Origin: Micropterus salmoides
Lineage: Eukaryota > Chordata > Actinopteri > Centrarchiformes > Centrarchidae
Reading direction: 5' to 3'
NCBI RefSeq assembly: GCF_014851395.1
Contig: NW_024042261.1
Span: 34,673,942 to 34,737,941 of the forward strand
Length of the DNA: 64,000 nucleotides
Below are positions 21,201 through 34,594 of this stretch, in pieces. The notes under the pieces were generated by a model. It had not been told where the DNA came from. It was given only the letters and a program-made list of their open reading frames with translations, and did no database searches. Position 1 is the first letter of the stretch. The number at the start of each line of letters is the position of its first letter. The translations under genes and the position numbers were made by a program.

Positions 21201-22540
21201 ATGTCTAAGAGCTGAACACGGGATATGAACATACTGTAATGCCAGTGCAGTATAGTAAAGTCTGGCAGACAAAATACGTCGCCCTCCAGAACGACACACC
21301 AAGAATCTTCTGTCTGCTCTGCTTCTGCATTTTCTAGATAAGTCTCAGGTTTTTTTTTCCATGATAACAATAATACAATGTTCACCATGAAGAAGATTAG
21401 CATCCACATCAGTCCCGCTGTTGTTTTTGATTAGCTCAAGGGAAGCAGCCACAATGTCTCATGTCTCAGTTCTTAACCTTATCACCAGTTAAGAACATCA
21501 ATACTGGATGATTCTGCAAATTGACATCCTCGGATTATATTCAGTGACAAAGTTTTATTGTAAATCTAATGGTAACGTTTTAAAAATGTTCTCTTTCTAT
21601 GATATCTGCACAAGGCAACCATGTGTAGTAATAGCAAATCAACTATGTTTAATATATGGTTAGTATTAGGCAACAAAAACATTTGGTGAAGTTTAAGGAA
21701 AGAAGTTGTTTAAAAAAGGTCTGTGACAGGATGTGAACCCCAATTTTTTGCATGTGCAAGAAAAGATTTTCCAGTTCATTACATAAAGGGCATGTTATTT
21801 ACATGCAATAGCAGCATTGGCATTGGCCGTAAATCGTGAGGCGCAGAATTGTCCAAAATGTATTTAATCCCTGAGCATTCTGGCTGCAGTACTGGCTTCT
21901 CTTAGCTGTAATGGCTGTTATCACTGTCAATATGATTCACTTGGCTTACATTTACTGAATTTATTTTCTCAGGTTCAGTAATCCGTATTCAATCACTCAT
22001 GTAATTCTACCAATTTAAGAAGACCTTAAGTTGATTTGGCTTTTATACAGAACAGAGTTCTAACTATTTTTGTAATGAGTTTCCTCTCATGTCATCAGAT
22101 GACAGATGAAGGTGTGAAGTGACAGCAAACAGTTTTTGTGGGAAAGGCTTCCCATGGCTTATGAAACACGGAATTACTTTGTGTCACATAATTGTTGGTT
22201 GTGAAGGTCTGAAAGAAGCTTTAAAGAGATTCAAAGTGGCTTTCAGACCTGTGTGTGGGTGATGCTGCGGTCATATTCCGTACAAACAATATTTGTCTCC
22301 TGAGGTGCAAAAGTTTCTCACTTCCCCCTGTTGAACACTTGCTGAAGTTGCCCTCGGGCTGTACTGCTGGTGACAGCAAATCCAGGAGCGTGCGAGCATG
22401 CACACCTGCGCAAAGAGCTTATTTGTTGAAATGTAAGCATTTCATAAAAAAATAAAAAGTATTTTCTGCTGCTTCATCATCATCATCATCATTATAGTCA
22501 TTCTTGATAGTTTAAAATGATGCACGCTCTGTGGGCCAAA
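18251..22540. other. Intergenic, simple repeats only
   Basis: No convincing exon on either strand. Low-complexity features include a 19-base C run (18444-18462), a CAAT tetramer run (19033-19049), CA-rich patches (about 19880-20260) and a CAT run (22474-22492). The patch 21650-21860 contains the fish-typical GGTTAG...AGGCAACAAAAACA...GGATGTGAACCCC words of a degraded dispersed repeat. Confidence 0.5.
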
Positions 22541-22551
22541 AAGACTCAAAC

Positions 22552-22598
<47 letters not shown>

Positions 22599-22599
22599 A
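22552..22599 (+). repeat. (GAAA)n microsatellite
   Basis: An uninterrupted run of about twelve GAAA units. It creates a spurious Lys/Glu/Arg-rich open frame. Confidence 0.95.
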
Positions 22600-23896
22600 G
22601 ATAAATGGGTGGTGCGTGTTTTCAAGAAGTGCAATGCAAATGAGGCTGTGCATCCTGGATCCTGTTAGGTGGATCTACTGTTTACACTTGTTATTGCCTG
22701 AGGAGAGGGAGGGAATGAAAGGAGAGAGAGTGAGAGAAAGAAGGGAGCACTTACAGTTCAGCCCTCAGGCTATACTCTCCCTTTGGAAAAATATATGGGT
22801 TAGATGACAGACAGTCAGACAGATCAGTTTGTTAGGTTGTAAGACTGTCAGTCTACATCTGAGCCTGATCTCACAGCAAATTTGTCGTTTTCAGAGCCAA
22901 AAAAGTGTGTTATACATAAAGGACTTCTACATATATAACATATATATAAAATACTGCAATTCATTAACTGATACAGTCAGAAAAGCAGTCAGTATGACAT
23001 TCAGTAAACAGTCAGATGTAGCTTTAGGGAGGTTGAGAGAAAGTTTGGCAGTTAACATTAAGCCAGGTAAAAGCTGCAGCTCGTAAAGAAAACGACAAAG
23101 AGATTAATAATGATTAATAATTATTAGTCCAAAACTGTATGAAAGGTTTTCAAATAAGCAGGATTTCAATGTGAACAGTGAAGACTAATCCAGGCAATTT
23201 TAAATGATCAATGAAGTCAATGAATGGAAATGAATCATTTTTGTCATTTTTTAAACAAAAATACCAAACACTTCTGCTTCCAGTCTCTCAAATATGAGAA
23301 TTTGCAAAATTCAAAGTTATCACCATGGGCTCAGAAATTTTGATTTTTCATTTGGTAGGAAAATATTAATGAATATTTCACTTATAATCATAATGTTGAA
23401 TTATTTGTACGGCACCTGTAACAGGTAGAGTGCAGCTCAATAATGGAATTATAACTATCTAAAACAATACTTAAACTTTACCCAAATACAGTAAAATTAA
23501 AATAACACAAAATATCATTTAAAATGCAGCAATTCAATGAGTGAGACAGTCAGAGAGTCTGTATGAGATCAAGTTGTAAAGTAGCTAATAAAGATGGAGA
23601 GAGAGTTTGATGGGGCAGACAGGCAGTCACATGGACAAAAAGCTGTAAATAAAAATAAAAAAAAGACGAGGGACATTCAGTCAAGTAGAGCTGCAGCTAG
23701 TAAAGAAGAGAGAGACAATCATTTAGTATGTCGTTCAGACAGACAGACAGACTGAGCGCCACTGGCCAGCAGAGGCACAGATAAGCTGTTGGACTTTGCT
23801 CTGTCGGCCGTGGGTGTTGCAAAGAGGCCCGAGATAAAACTGCTGGCCTGAGAGATGAACACAGAGGAGGCGGCTGATTGCATTTAACCTGATGGG
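22600..23896. other. Intergenic, no gene recognised
   Basis: AT-rich sequence. Several GACAGTCAGA/CAGTCAGT-like short repeats recur between 22810 and 23760, but not as a regular tandem array. Confidence 0.4.
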
Positions 23897-23971
23897 GTGT
23901 GTGTGTGTGTGTGTGTGTGTGTGAGTGTGTGTGTGTGTGGTGTGTGGGGGGGGGGGGGGGGGGGGGGGGGG
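23897..23971 (+). repeat. (GT)n microsatellite followed by a 26-base G run
   Basis: GT repeats with one GA interruption (23897-23945) run directly into 26 consecutive G (23946-23971). The G run length is prone to assembly error. Confidence 0.95.
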
Positions 23972-25684
23972 TTGCAGTATCGATCAAAACAGGACCATCG
24001 ACTCAGGGACGCAACAGATGCATGGCAAGGGGAAAAAATGACAGCAGGCGGACTCTCCTCTCACGAACTAAGTGGCAATAACAGCAGGTTAAAGGTCAGG
24101 GGGGCAGGTATCTGGAAAAGGTTGCTGGTTCTCATCCCAGAGTCACTGGCTCAGATGATGCTCTTTCCTTGACCTTTGTTATGTGCTTTGTAGCAAAAAT
24201 CAGCTGTGTGCGAATGTTAATGTTTTATTACAAATTCATAACACAGTTAAAAATGCACTGAAGAAAATCAGAAATTAATTTGTTTTTCTTGCATATCCAT
24301 CTTGAGTAATTAAGTGATGCTTATATGATGCTTCCATTTCTAAATTCTTGATGTATTTTTTTATAATATTTCCTGCTCTGTTTCTTCTTCTTGTTATGAT
24401 TCATGATTAATTTGGATTTTTTGCTTTGCTGCATCATGTGTCTGTTTGCTCTGACACAGTTTCCTTTCAAGGACCGTAAAGTTTCACCTTATCTTATCCT
24501 AATTTCAGTGAGTAACATTGTCTCTATTACGATTACACACAGAGCACCTGCTGGGCTTCCACTCTGTTACACGATACACTGTGAATTTCAAAATAAAAGT
24601 CATGAGGTTTTGAAAAGTATTACAGCATTGTTTGGTGTGGTGTCTGCTTACACCAAGCCTCCAGTGATAAGAATCTATCGTTCGTATCAGAGGTTAATAT
24701 AGTGGCTGTGTTACAGGTCTGACTCCTGCTTCTCCTCTATAATTTCAGGATGTTTGGATATGCAGTGGAGGAGGTGTGAGGTACAATATCCTCAGGACTT
24801 TGTACTGCTTTCTACTCTTTGTGTGTCTGTGGAGAGACTCAGGTTTGATTTTATGATGTCGGGCGCTGAGCTTGGTGAGCGGCGATGTAGGGGAAACCCC
24901 TACACGACTTGTTGATCCACAAAATCACCTTCATTTCCTATACCTGTGGGATATCACACAGGTCCACTTCAATATGCAAACTAACCGTAATCACTGTGTC
25001 AAGGTTACACTACTGAGGCACCCTTGAGCTAGGCATTGCATGTATTGTATTGATATGAATGTGAAGCTGGACTTCACAGGAGAGGATGAGACATGTTTGA
25101 CTGACTTAACGAAGATGAGATGACAATTAAATGAGATGCATATGAAGCGGCAGGTATGACGTCGAGTCTCTGTCACCTGATAATCAAACAGCAGCAGGTA
25201 GGGGAGATGCTGTGTTAAACTGGTGAGTTCTGAGCTAAACAAACACACACGATTGTCCGTTGCTACATAGTTTACAGCTAATTTCTGTAGAGTTAGTCCA
25301 TTTGCAAATTAACACAGATTGCACAATTTTGCACAAATGACATGGTGTATGTGTTGAGACCAAAACATTAGTTTGACATCAGTGTGAAATCAGTCAGAAT
25401 ATTCACCATGTAAAATTAGTAACATTTTGTTTCTACCTTTTGCATTTCCGGCTCATATGAACCTTTGGGAAAGGTGGTAGCAGTTGGGAGTGTTTGATTA
25501 CCCCCAGATTAAACATGTTCTCACTTTCAGCTCAAGTCAAATACTGCAGCTTGACCAGTGTACAGTATACTTCAATTATGATTACGGTATCCCTTAGCAT
25601 CAGTTTGTATGTGCATGGCTCCGCACTCAAGTTAGCAATGATATGATATGTTATGTCCAGTTAGATTGTCAAAATAAAGCTAAC
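23972..25684. other. Intergenic, no gene recognised
   Basis: No coding motif, RNA gene or complete mobile element recognised. Open frames are under 100 codons and featureless. Confidence 0.4.
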
Positions 25685-26350
25685 GCTGTGAAACAGTCAC
25701 AGTTTTGTAGGTTAAGGCACCAAGACTACTTTAGGTTAGGTTTAGGAAAATATCATTGTTTGGGTTAAAATAAGTACATTAGTTAGGTAATTATTACTTA
25801 CTTACTTACTTAATTACTTAAATAAGCGTAATCCTAAACCTGTAAAGGTTCAGTGTGTAATATTTAGGAGGATCTATGGACAGAAATTCAATATAATATC
25901 CATACCTATGTTTTCAGTGGTGTATAAAGACTTTACATAATAAACCGTTGTTACCTTAGAATGAGTCATTTCTATCTACTTATACGGGTCCTCTTGAATG
26001 GACGTCGCCATGTTGTGCCTCCATGTTTCTACAGTAGCCCAAACGGACAAATGGCTGTACAGACTGTGTTTCGTCACTATGTTGAATATGTACAAAGAAG
26101 AAGAAGTAACAGTTAAGTGTAATAGTAGTAGACTGGTTTATTAGAAGTAAGAAAAGAAGAGAAATTTGGACAAATAGACTAGATGCCACTAAAACTTACA
26201 CACTGAACCTTTAAGTTACATAAAGTGAGTTATATACGTAACTTAAAAATAAGTCAACGTTGACTTTTGGTTTCACATGGGAAACGAACAGCGGTCTCCC
26301 GGCTGAAAGTCCTGTGTTCCACCCACATCCATCCAACCACTATGACCTCC
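25685..26350. repeat. Older dispersed repeat split by a younger MITE
   Basis: The left part contains GGTTAGGTTTAGGAAAATATCATTG-type words and the right part GGAAACGAACAGCGGTCTCCCGGCTGAAAGTCC. Both are parts of a common fish interspersed repeat, recognised from memory. The MITE at 25845-26211 interrupts it, so this copy predates the MITE insertion. Outer borders are approximate. Confidence 0.5.
25845..26211. mobile_element. TA-flanked MITE with 16-bp terminal inverted repeats
   Basis: AAGGTTCAGTGTGTAA at the left end is exactly inverted at the right end (TTACACACTGAACCTT). TA dinucleotides flank both sides (25843-25844 and 26212-26213), the target duplication of Tc1/mariner-type elements. The 367-bp element has no transposase frame. 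The AAGGTTCAGTGTGTAA end is very common in teleost genomes. Confidence 0.85.
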
Positions 26351-29300
26351 TCCCTACTTCTCGCTCTTTATACTACATAAGCTGACTTCAATAGCACATG
26401 AAAACACTGTGCTAGTGTGACCGGCACCGAGTTGTACTGCATAGTCCTGACTTGAACCGGTGACCTCAGGTATGGGAGGTGGACGTGCTGTTGAGGAGGC
26501 TAAAACCCATGGGCACTAGCATAGGTCACCAGTGCATCTCTTAAGGTGTCAGCGAGTGAGGCTGCACAGCCTTGCTGGCTTCCGTTAGACGGCCACGGCC
26601 AGAAATGATGCTAAAGGGTGCCTACAGCATCATAGTCTGAAGCATGACGTGGTCGTATTTGATGCGTTGTGAGTGAGAGCAAGCTTCCAGATATCATATC
26701 CAGCAACAATTGTAATGCTTTTAGGCAAGGCATCTAACAGTTATTGGCTAGTGTTTCAGTCCTGAAGCAGAGTGTATTGTACAGACTGTCCTCATAGCTG
26801 CTTTCAATCTGAACAATTCAAGATCTGGACTGTGACAGTGTCAGGATGGTGTGAAGAGACATAAAATGTCCACAAGTGTGATGAGACCTTCAGGAATGTT
26901 CACCAACATCTGGAGAGCATGTGTCGGGTCAAACACACAGTGTGCGTGCATGTGTGCGTGTGCGTGTGTGTGTGCTACTGGCTAGACTTTAAGACAACAC
27001 TTCTTGAATTGACATGACAGCCACTACTGTCTGCTGCCTTGTAAATCACAGACATTGAGACATACAAATACACATGTGTGCACATTCACATAAAGACACA
27101 TAAAGACACACTGAGCATGTCAGAGGCTTTGTTTGTCTCTGGCTCACAGATGGATGAAGACAGGGTGTCCATCCTTTGCCAATTCCAAACTGAATCTGAT
27201 GGAGCGATGTGTCAGACTGCTCTGTTTAATCTGGCTCTGCTCCGACATCTAAACCTGACTTTGCACTGGAGGTTTGTGGCCGACTGGTTGAGAACCAGGA
27301 CTTTGATTCTCAGCTTGAAATCAATTTGGCCGAGTCCGACTCTAATTTATTCCTCAAGTGAGATTTTACTTTATTTGTTCAATTTTCATGTTTGTTTTTC
27401 TATCCCAATCAAAGAAACACACATGAAACACTAAGTTGTCTAAAAATTGCATTTCATCTGTTCGAGGTCCTGCCAGCTTTTTCTGTGATATTTAGAAGCT
27501 TGCCAGCCTACCCTGGTCTACAAAAACAGTTTCAGATGAAGAGAAAAAGAAACAAGCAACAGGAGGGGAAGTCTAAAGTTTGAAACAATTTTTTTGGCAA
27601 CAACAGTTTGTTGTCAAAAAGCTCAATTTAAATAAGGGTTTAAGTAAAGGGCAAAGAGATAAAGAGACAGACAATAAGAGAGATGAAGTCAGACCATTGA
27701 TACCCTTCCTAGTGATTTTTTTTGTGATGTGACAACTATTTTCAGTATAAATGAGATAACAGGCCTATTCACACTCATTCACTAAAGTAGATCAGTTAAG
27801 ACTATTTTGTGTAGATTTTAGATATATATTGAATAAAAAATATATAATAACAATTCTGTTATTTAACATTTTCAAGGGCAAAAACCACACACGACATCAA
27901 ATGTATTGATTTCATTTGTTATTATATTTTGAAAATTTACTGACGGCTAATATGTAACCGCAATATATTTGAGCTCTACTTACACTGACAAATATTTACA
28001 TTGACAGCTGCCATTTCTGACTGCTGTGCATCCAACTAGTCATATGCATGACAAACGTTTAACAGTATTTTTGATATGCAGGTTTTGATGTTTATTCTTC
28101 CCTTCTGATAAATTAAAAAACTAGATAAATCAGGGGCTGCCTGACAGCTTGATGGTTTAGGAACATACAATGACTGCAGCAACTTGGGCTCATTTCCAAA
28201 TATTTTTGCATGTCATGCCATCCTCTCTCTCTGTATTTCCCAATATCTCTACTCTGTCAACTATGAAATCAAAATACAATTACTATCGTAAACATATTTT
28301 GTTCAAGGAACTTTCCAAGGAAATTAATTTGGGGGTAAAAATGTTTTAGAGAGAGAAAGGTTTATTTAAGTAAAATGCCTGAATTATATTATAAACATTG
28401 GTGTTTCATCTCTTCTTTTTCTTAACACAGCAATGAGCAGAATATTCACATAGTCTTTTATAAAGTTCTTTTACTAACATTAATTGTCCATAAGCAGCTC
28501 CAGTGCCCCTCTGATGTGGCTTTAGGGCAAACATTAACCCCTAATGATTCCCAAAATTGACACACAACTTTTCCAGAGAAAAACACTTCCATTTGTCTAC
28601 TCAAGTAAACCAAATATAAATAAAACTGGCCTTCGATTTGATCTGTGTGCGAGGAAGCAGCAGAGTGGTGAGGAAGACTGCCATGACTTGGTAAATATCC
28701 TCATGACACTGATTATTTGCTGCAAATATTTGCTGCGAATCAGAGAATTAATATTTGTTTACAGCACAGAAAATCTCTGATTGTTTAATATCTTACAAGC
28801 TGAAAATCAAATTTGCTTTGGTGGCTTTTCATTTGTTTAATACATACAGTGGAAGTGCAATGAGCTCCTGTGAGTGTGATGGCTCAGAGGCCGACAGTGC
28901 AGTTTGAACAAAAGAAATATGACTTTTCAGCTACAGACACAACAAAAACACATAAACCAATATATTATACAGTATACAGGTGCTTGACAGAGTACACACA
29001 GGTATGACCGTCACACACACTCATTAGGTGCTGCAGTTATCTTATCAGTCATCACAGGTGTGCACGTTAAAGGCACCCCACCTATTACTGGTTTCCTGCT
29101 ATGGATGCTTAAGTGTGTGCATTTATCTGCGTGCATATCTTTGTGTTTGAGTAGATGTGTGTGTTTAGGTATATGTGACTGCTTGCCTGTATATTCTAAG
29201 TTTGGGTGTATTTAAATTCTACCTATCTACCTATCTGTCTCTCTGTTCATCTGTCTCCTGTGTGTTAGTCTGTTGCAGAGAAACTGATTTTTAACAACCA

Positions 29301-31045
29301 TTAGCTCATCTTTGCAGGCTCGGAATAAACAATGCAGGGCTGACTATTGAAAAAGAAATTGTGATTCCCAACTTCTTGACACCCCAGCCAGCTGACAATA
29401 TTGAGAAAAAACTAGTTAAATCTATCATTTTGATTTGATAACAGGGGGTGTTTCATAATGTTTGTTAGCCTGGGTCTCTAAGAAAGAAAGAAAGAAGTAA
29501 TGGATAGTTTTTGTCATTAGTCATGTCTGCAGTCAATTCATGAAGTATCAAACCGATAAAACACATGTTAACCCTGTTTTTTGACTCGTTAAAGAGCCCG
29601 AACAGAACATCAGGGTTAAATCTGCGGCTGGAGCTGGGTGAACTAGGATTCAGTAAGAGATTCGTTGGCCTCGGAAACTGTGACTCCGGTTTGATTTAGT
29701 TGTTTTGTTTCTAATTTTTAACTTCTTCTTTGAATCTGTTCTCTTCTGTTCTCTGCTTCAGACCAGAATTAGCTAAAATCAGGCTGTTTTGTGGCCTTTG
29801 ACTGATGGCACTGAGACAGTCGCACCACCGTGACAACAGCAGCCAGGCACTTAGAGTTCATTAGCTGTGTGTGTGTACAGCTGGACACACACACACATGT
29901 AAGTAGGGGCAATATAACAGCTGGGGCGTGGCTTGTAGAAGCTGTGGAGGCAAATGTAGCCGAGAAATTAGAGGAGCAGGTTTGAACCCACCGACCAGCT
30001 GGGAAAATTTGGACGGAGAAAGTGACTGATTCTCCCCTCCCTTAACAACTGCTGTTGGCGTTCAAATCAATTCACAAATTTATCAACCACAAAATGTCCA
30101 CTGTTCACAACACAGTGGTTGTAAAGAAAAAGCACCTGTAAGAATGTATAAAAAGCACATTAATATGAACATTAATATCAGTGCTACTCCAGTTAACAGG
30201 ACACTTACGACATTAACACGACTGAATGAATGAATTTTTTAATTCACTGAGTGAATTAAATGTAAATGTCTTGTATATCTACACAGGTATACAAGGACTT
30301 TGCACCTGTCGAGCCAAGGACATAAGTTTACAGGTAATTTGGGAATTTTGAGACCTCATCTCAGGACTGTCTGGGAATTTACAGATGTTTGATTGGTTAA
30401 TTTGAACTCACACCTTTATGACTCTTATGACAGAAATTTTTAGCAGTTAATGTTTCTTTAGCAGTTAATGTTTCTTTCAAGCACATTGAATCTTTAAAAG
30501 ATTCCTTTTTTTATTTCGATATAGTTTGTACTGGTTTTCTATTGAAGCCTAACTGCTTGCTCTTTTAGGAAATGAAAACTCCTTTTGAAAATTTTCCAAT
30601 CAACTAAATTGTTGTTTTTACATGACAAGACAAAAACATATTATTTATTATTTATTTAAGATATTTATTTTATGGATCAGGTGTTTTTTTATAATTTCCT
30701 TGGATATCTGTATGATTTTTGGTACTATTTATAGGGGAAATGTGTTTTTTTTGTTAGGATTTAGTTAAATTCCTAAGCACTTTTCATTTACATTATATAT
30801 TAATTCATTATTCATGTATTATTGAAAACATTTCATTTAGATGTTGAACTGAATGCTGACAAAAGACTATAGTTTACAACAGCAAATTATTTTAATTACT
30901 CAATTAGAAATGCACATACTGAATACTACATCTACAGTATTTTTTCTAAAATCCACAATTCATAACTTTCTAGGAAAGTTTTAGAAACTGTGGACCCATA
31001 ATGTGTTCACAGATTAATATATGTGAATGATCTGTGTGTTTGAAG
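26351..31045. other. Intergenic, no gene recognised
   Basis: AT-rich, largely unique-looking sequence with scattered GT/CA patches (26940-26975, 29135-29165, 29865-29900). 26400-26700 may be a degraded dispersed repeat but was not identified. An exact 18-bp tandem duplication lies at 30442-30477. No exon recognised. Confidence 0.4.
30442..30477 (+). repeat. Exact 18-bp tandem duplication
   Basis: AGCAGTTAATGTTTCTTT occurs twice in direct succession with no mismatch, indicating a recent local duplication. Confidence 0.9.
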
Positions 31046-31070
31046 ACACACACACACACACACACACACA
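31046..31070 (+). repeat. (CA)n microsatellite
   Basis: An uninterrupted CA run of about 12 units. Confidence 0.9.
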
Positions 31071-32205
31071 TGCCTCCACTTACTGACATGTTATAGAGGA
31101 ATCTGAAGGTCCCTTTCACTGACCTTTTACTGCAGCTGACTTGTTTTTCCACCGCCTCCAATCAGAGACCCCCTGGCCAGGACCAATTAACAGCAACACA
31201 CACATATTAACTAAGAGGCTACTGCAGCACCCAGCTGGGGCAGATTAGTGGCACTCTAGCACCTATTGTGCTGCCATGATGGTCAGAGGGTTAAAGTTAA
31301 CACCCACACACAAGAGACAGAGAGAAGAATACCCCCTTTACTTTTTCTGTTGTTTCTGTGGAAGAGCCCACATGTTACCTAAACTGGCTCCTGGCCTGGT
31401 TTAACACAAACCTGTTACTGGTCATCTGGGAAATTCCCATTACAGGGTAAATATACTGTAGCATACAGTAAACTACTTCAGAGTTAATACAGGTTTACTA
31501 CAAAGCTGGAGTTGAGTCTTGAAATCAAATTCATTTAATCGCTTTTAATGGAATATGAATGTGATACACAGACATGGCTTAGCAGTGACGTCTACTGAAC
31601 TACAGCTGAAGACCATCTTTCTCAGCGCCAAACTTTCTCTCTGTGGGGAAATTCCTTCCTTATTTTGTTTCCTAAACTTCCTCAGGGAAATCACAGGTCA
31701 GTCACAGCTACTAAACGCCGCTGCTGGAGATGGACAGGATTCAGTGTCTTGCTCAAGGACACATCAGCAGGTTGAATCAGTCCTCAAGATCCAGACAGAT
31801 GATGCCCCGAATCACCATTACAAACACATGCTGTCTTTAGCAGTGTTGTGTGCAGTGTAGCAGTGTGTCCTTTCCACTGAAAACCGAGAAAAACAAGGCC
31901 GGACTGTGGCGACAGATCGCTGGTGGACACAGGCTAATATGGCTTGGCGCATGCTGGTGTCTTTAATGGCCAAGTTGTGTTATGGATGTATCCATCCTGT
32001 CTGTTCAGACTGTTTTTCTACCTTCCCAAACCCCAAAATGGACGTGGTCTGAGGAGGGGAATGATGAAGAGGAGAAGGAGGAGGGTGGAGGGATGCAAAA
32101 AGCAGGGGGAAGGATTTAAGGCCAGTGGTGGTGGGGGGAGAAAGGGGGGAGACGGCTGCTGCCAGAGGATGAATGAGTGCTACTATGTCTGTTGGCTCTG
32201 GACTT

Positions 32206-32208
<3 letters not shown>
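31071..32208. other. Intergenic, no gene recognised
   Basis: The words CAGTGTCTTGCTCAAGGACAC near 31743-31763 are a common fish repeat fragment. The open frame around it (31555-31860) has no other support. A purine-rich patch follows at 32050-32150. Confidence 0.4.

Positions 32209-32277
<69 letters not shown>
32209..32277 (+). repeat. Long (GT)n microsatellite
   Basis: About 34 uninterrupted GT units. It generates artefactual Val/Cys and His/Thr frames on the two strands. Confidence 0.97.
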
Positions 32278-32279
<2 letters not shown>

Positions 32280-34590
32280 TGTGTTGCTGAACAGGGCTCC
32301 TTGAGGAGAGCCTGACAGCCTCTCACGCTCAGGTATACAAGCTTCACTTATTTTCACATCAAATGCTAAAAACACACCACCGCACAGTTTGGGCCACTGC
32401 AGACACCGTAGAAAGGAATCAGGTCTATAATTAAGAGTATTTAAGACACTTTCCATGAGTGCTTTCTGCACTTTTTGGTCTAGTGCAGCCTTATGTGTTA
32501 GGGTTAGGTTATATACTCACTCTTTCACTGGTCTTTAAATAATAATAACTCATTAGTTTAATAAGCCCTCAAATGAGATTTTACATACTCATGAACCATT
32601 ATAATTATGTGTCCTTACATGGTAACATAAAGTAATTTACTCATCCATCAATGTTGAACCATTGCACTGCGCGGATGTCAATTGAACATGCTGGTTTCAT
32701 GTCTGAAAAAGCTCACCTTTACATTAAAGCCAGCAATCTGACCAGATTGGAACAGGTGGGGTAACTTTCTCTTAACGACCCTTAAAACTTATTTTCTCAT
32801 CAGCTTCTTAGTATTAGAGATGGAGTCCTACATGAAGACACTATGTTCTGCCAAATTTATAAAAACAAATTCTTATTTCACACGAGATATTTATCTATTT
32901 GTGTTTTTGTTTGTTTTTGGCACTTGTTTGAAGTGGGCGGGGCTCAGTTGGAAAAATGTGATGTCACACATTTCCGTGCACCAATCAGCATTTGATTCAG
33001 AATGGGACAGTTATGGGGTTGCTTGCACATGTTGGCTGCACTATCAATCAAAGAACCACACAGTCCCGATGAGATTAGCCTTTTGAGTGTTAATCTTTTA
33101 CTAAATAATGCATATGGATGTTTTTTCTAACTTTAAATTTGATTGAAGGTGTAATGAACATGTACATAATGGACACCAAAGTCTAAATTACAAATCGTCA
33201 TTGTTTTAACAGATAAATTCCATGAATGAAAATGTTGGAACACTTTTGGTAGGAAGAAAATATAGTGCACTAATGTATGTAAATGGGGAGTGATTTCAGA
33301 CACAGCTCTCATTCCTTTTAAAAATGCTGAAAGATTTTGTGTTTTATACATATCAATCACAAGGAACAAGGGAGGACAACAAAAGACACAAACTTACACT
33401 GGTTTAACTATGTGGATGGCTTCCTCAGAAGTCACAAATTGTTGTTCTGACAGAGTGAGATAAGGCTGCTGTCACTGATGCTTTATGAAACATTTGAAGC
33501 AAGAGTTAGCACAAAGCTGCACAGGCAGCAGGAGGCTCATTCCGGATGAAACGCTATTTTATTATGATAATCAACCACAATCAAAATTTTATAATGGGCA
33601 CATCCCTACAACAAAACAACATCAAACTAACCTGAATATCTCTCATGGCAGCACTTACATATAGACAGAAACAATGCACCACACATTGATATATAAATGT
33701 CAGGCAGGGAGATCTTTCCCACAGAAACAAAAACAAACTAAATCAAGAAGTTATTGAAGCAAGTTAAGTTTTTTACGGACAGCGGCCTCAATATACCATC
33801 ATGCAATTCAGCAACAATTTGTCACACTGAGTTGAAGCACTGCTGTTCTAAACGTACAAAGGCTACAGTAATGTTTCTCATCCGACACTATCTAAATGAG
33901 GCAAGTTCACGTGTTTTCTGAGTGTTCGCACAGTGTTCTGCCTTGTAGAAAAGTAACATTAAACTACCCCAAATATCTTACTTCTACCTAATTACACACT
34001 AAATTTGACAAAAAAATTTGGTGCAGAGATTGAACAGCAGAAAAACAGAAAAAATTTCATCTATCATCCATCTATCTGAACTTTTGAAGGCGGTACAATC
34101 AAAGGTCACAAATTCACAGTTCGAACAGCCGTAGCTATCGAACAAGTGGTCCACTTTTGAATGATTCAAAGGGTGCCTGCATCATTTATGATGGATGATA
34201 CATTTACATGTTGAGAGTAGAGATAAGAGCATCAATAATATCTGTCTTAAATAAAAGCAAATGCTGTGAAGTGAAATGATGCTCTGCTAAATACGTGAAA
34301 ATCCACATTTTCTCCATATAAAAACCTAATAACTGCCAAGTTAAAGCAGCCGAAGGCCGCTGTACTGAAGCAGAGCAGGATCAGTTAGCCTCTGGGCCAT
34401 CCTATGGTGCATTTGAATAGTCATTAGGGCCTGGAGCCATCTTTAGTGTCACATCACTCCTCCACCCCTCCAGGCCCCACCCCACCCATGAGCCACCTTA
34501 ATCATTGAGCGAGATGCAGAGTAAACTATCTGAGTAAGAATACATATTCCTTAACACCCCCCCCCCCCCGGGTGAAAATATTTGCATATT
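32278..34590. other. Intergenic, no gene recognised
   Basis: AT-rich non-coding sequence. GGGCACATCCCT near 33598 could be one end of an old DNA transposon, but no partner end was found. A 13-base C run (34557-34569) immediately precedes the LINE. Confidence 0.4.
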
Positions 34591-34594
34591 TGCA

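Noticed and set aside
22517..22807. Lys/Glu/Arg-rich frame
   Set aside because: Produced by the GAAA tetranucleotide run.
26400..26700. Possible tRNA-derived SINE
   Set aside because: No A-box/B-box spacing or tRNA fold that I could support.
31980..32471. 163-codon minus-strand frame with long His/Thr run
   Set aside because: Produced by the (GT)n microsatellite at 32209-32277.
33590..33612. Possible end of an old hAT-like element (GGGCACATCCCT)
   Set aside because: No partner terminus or target duplication found.
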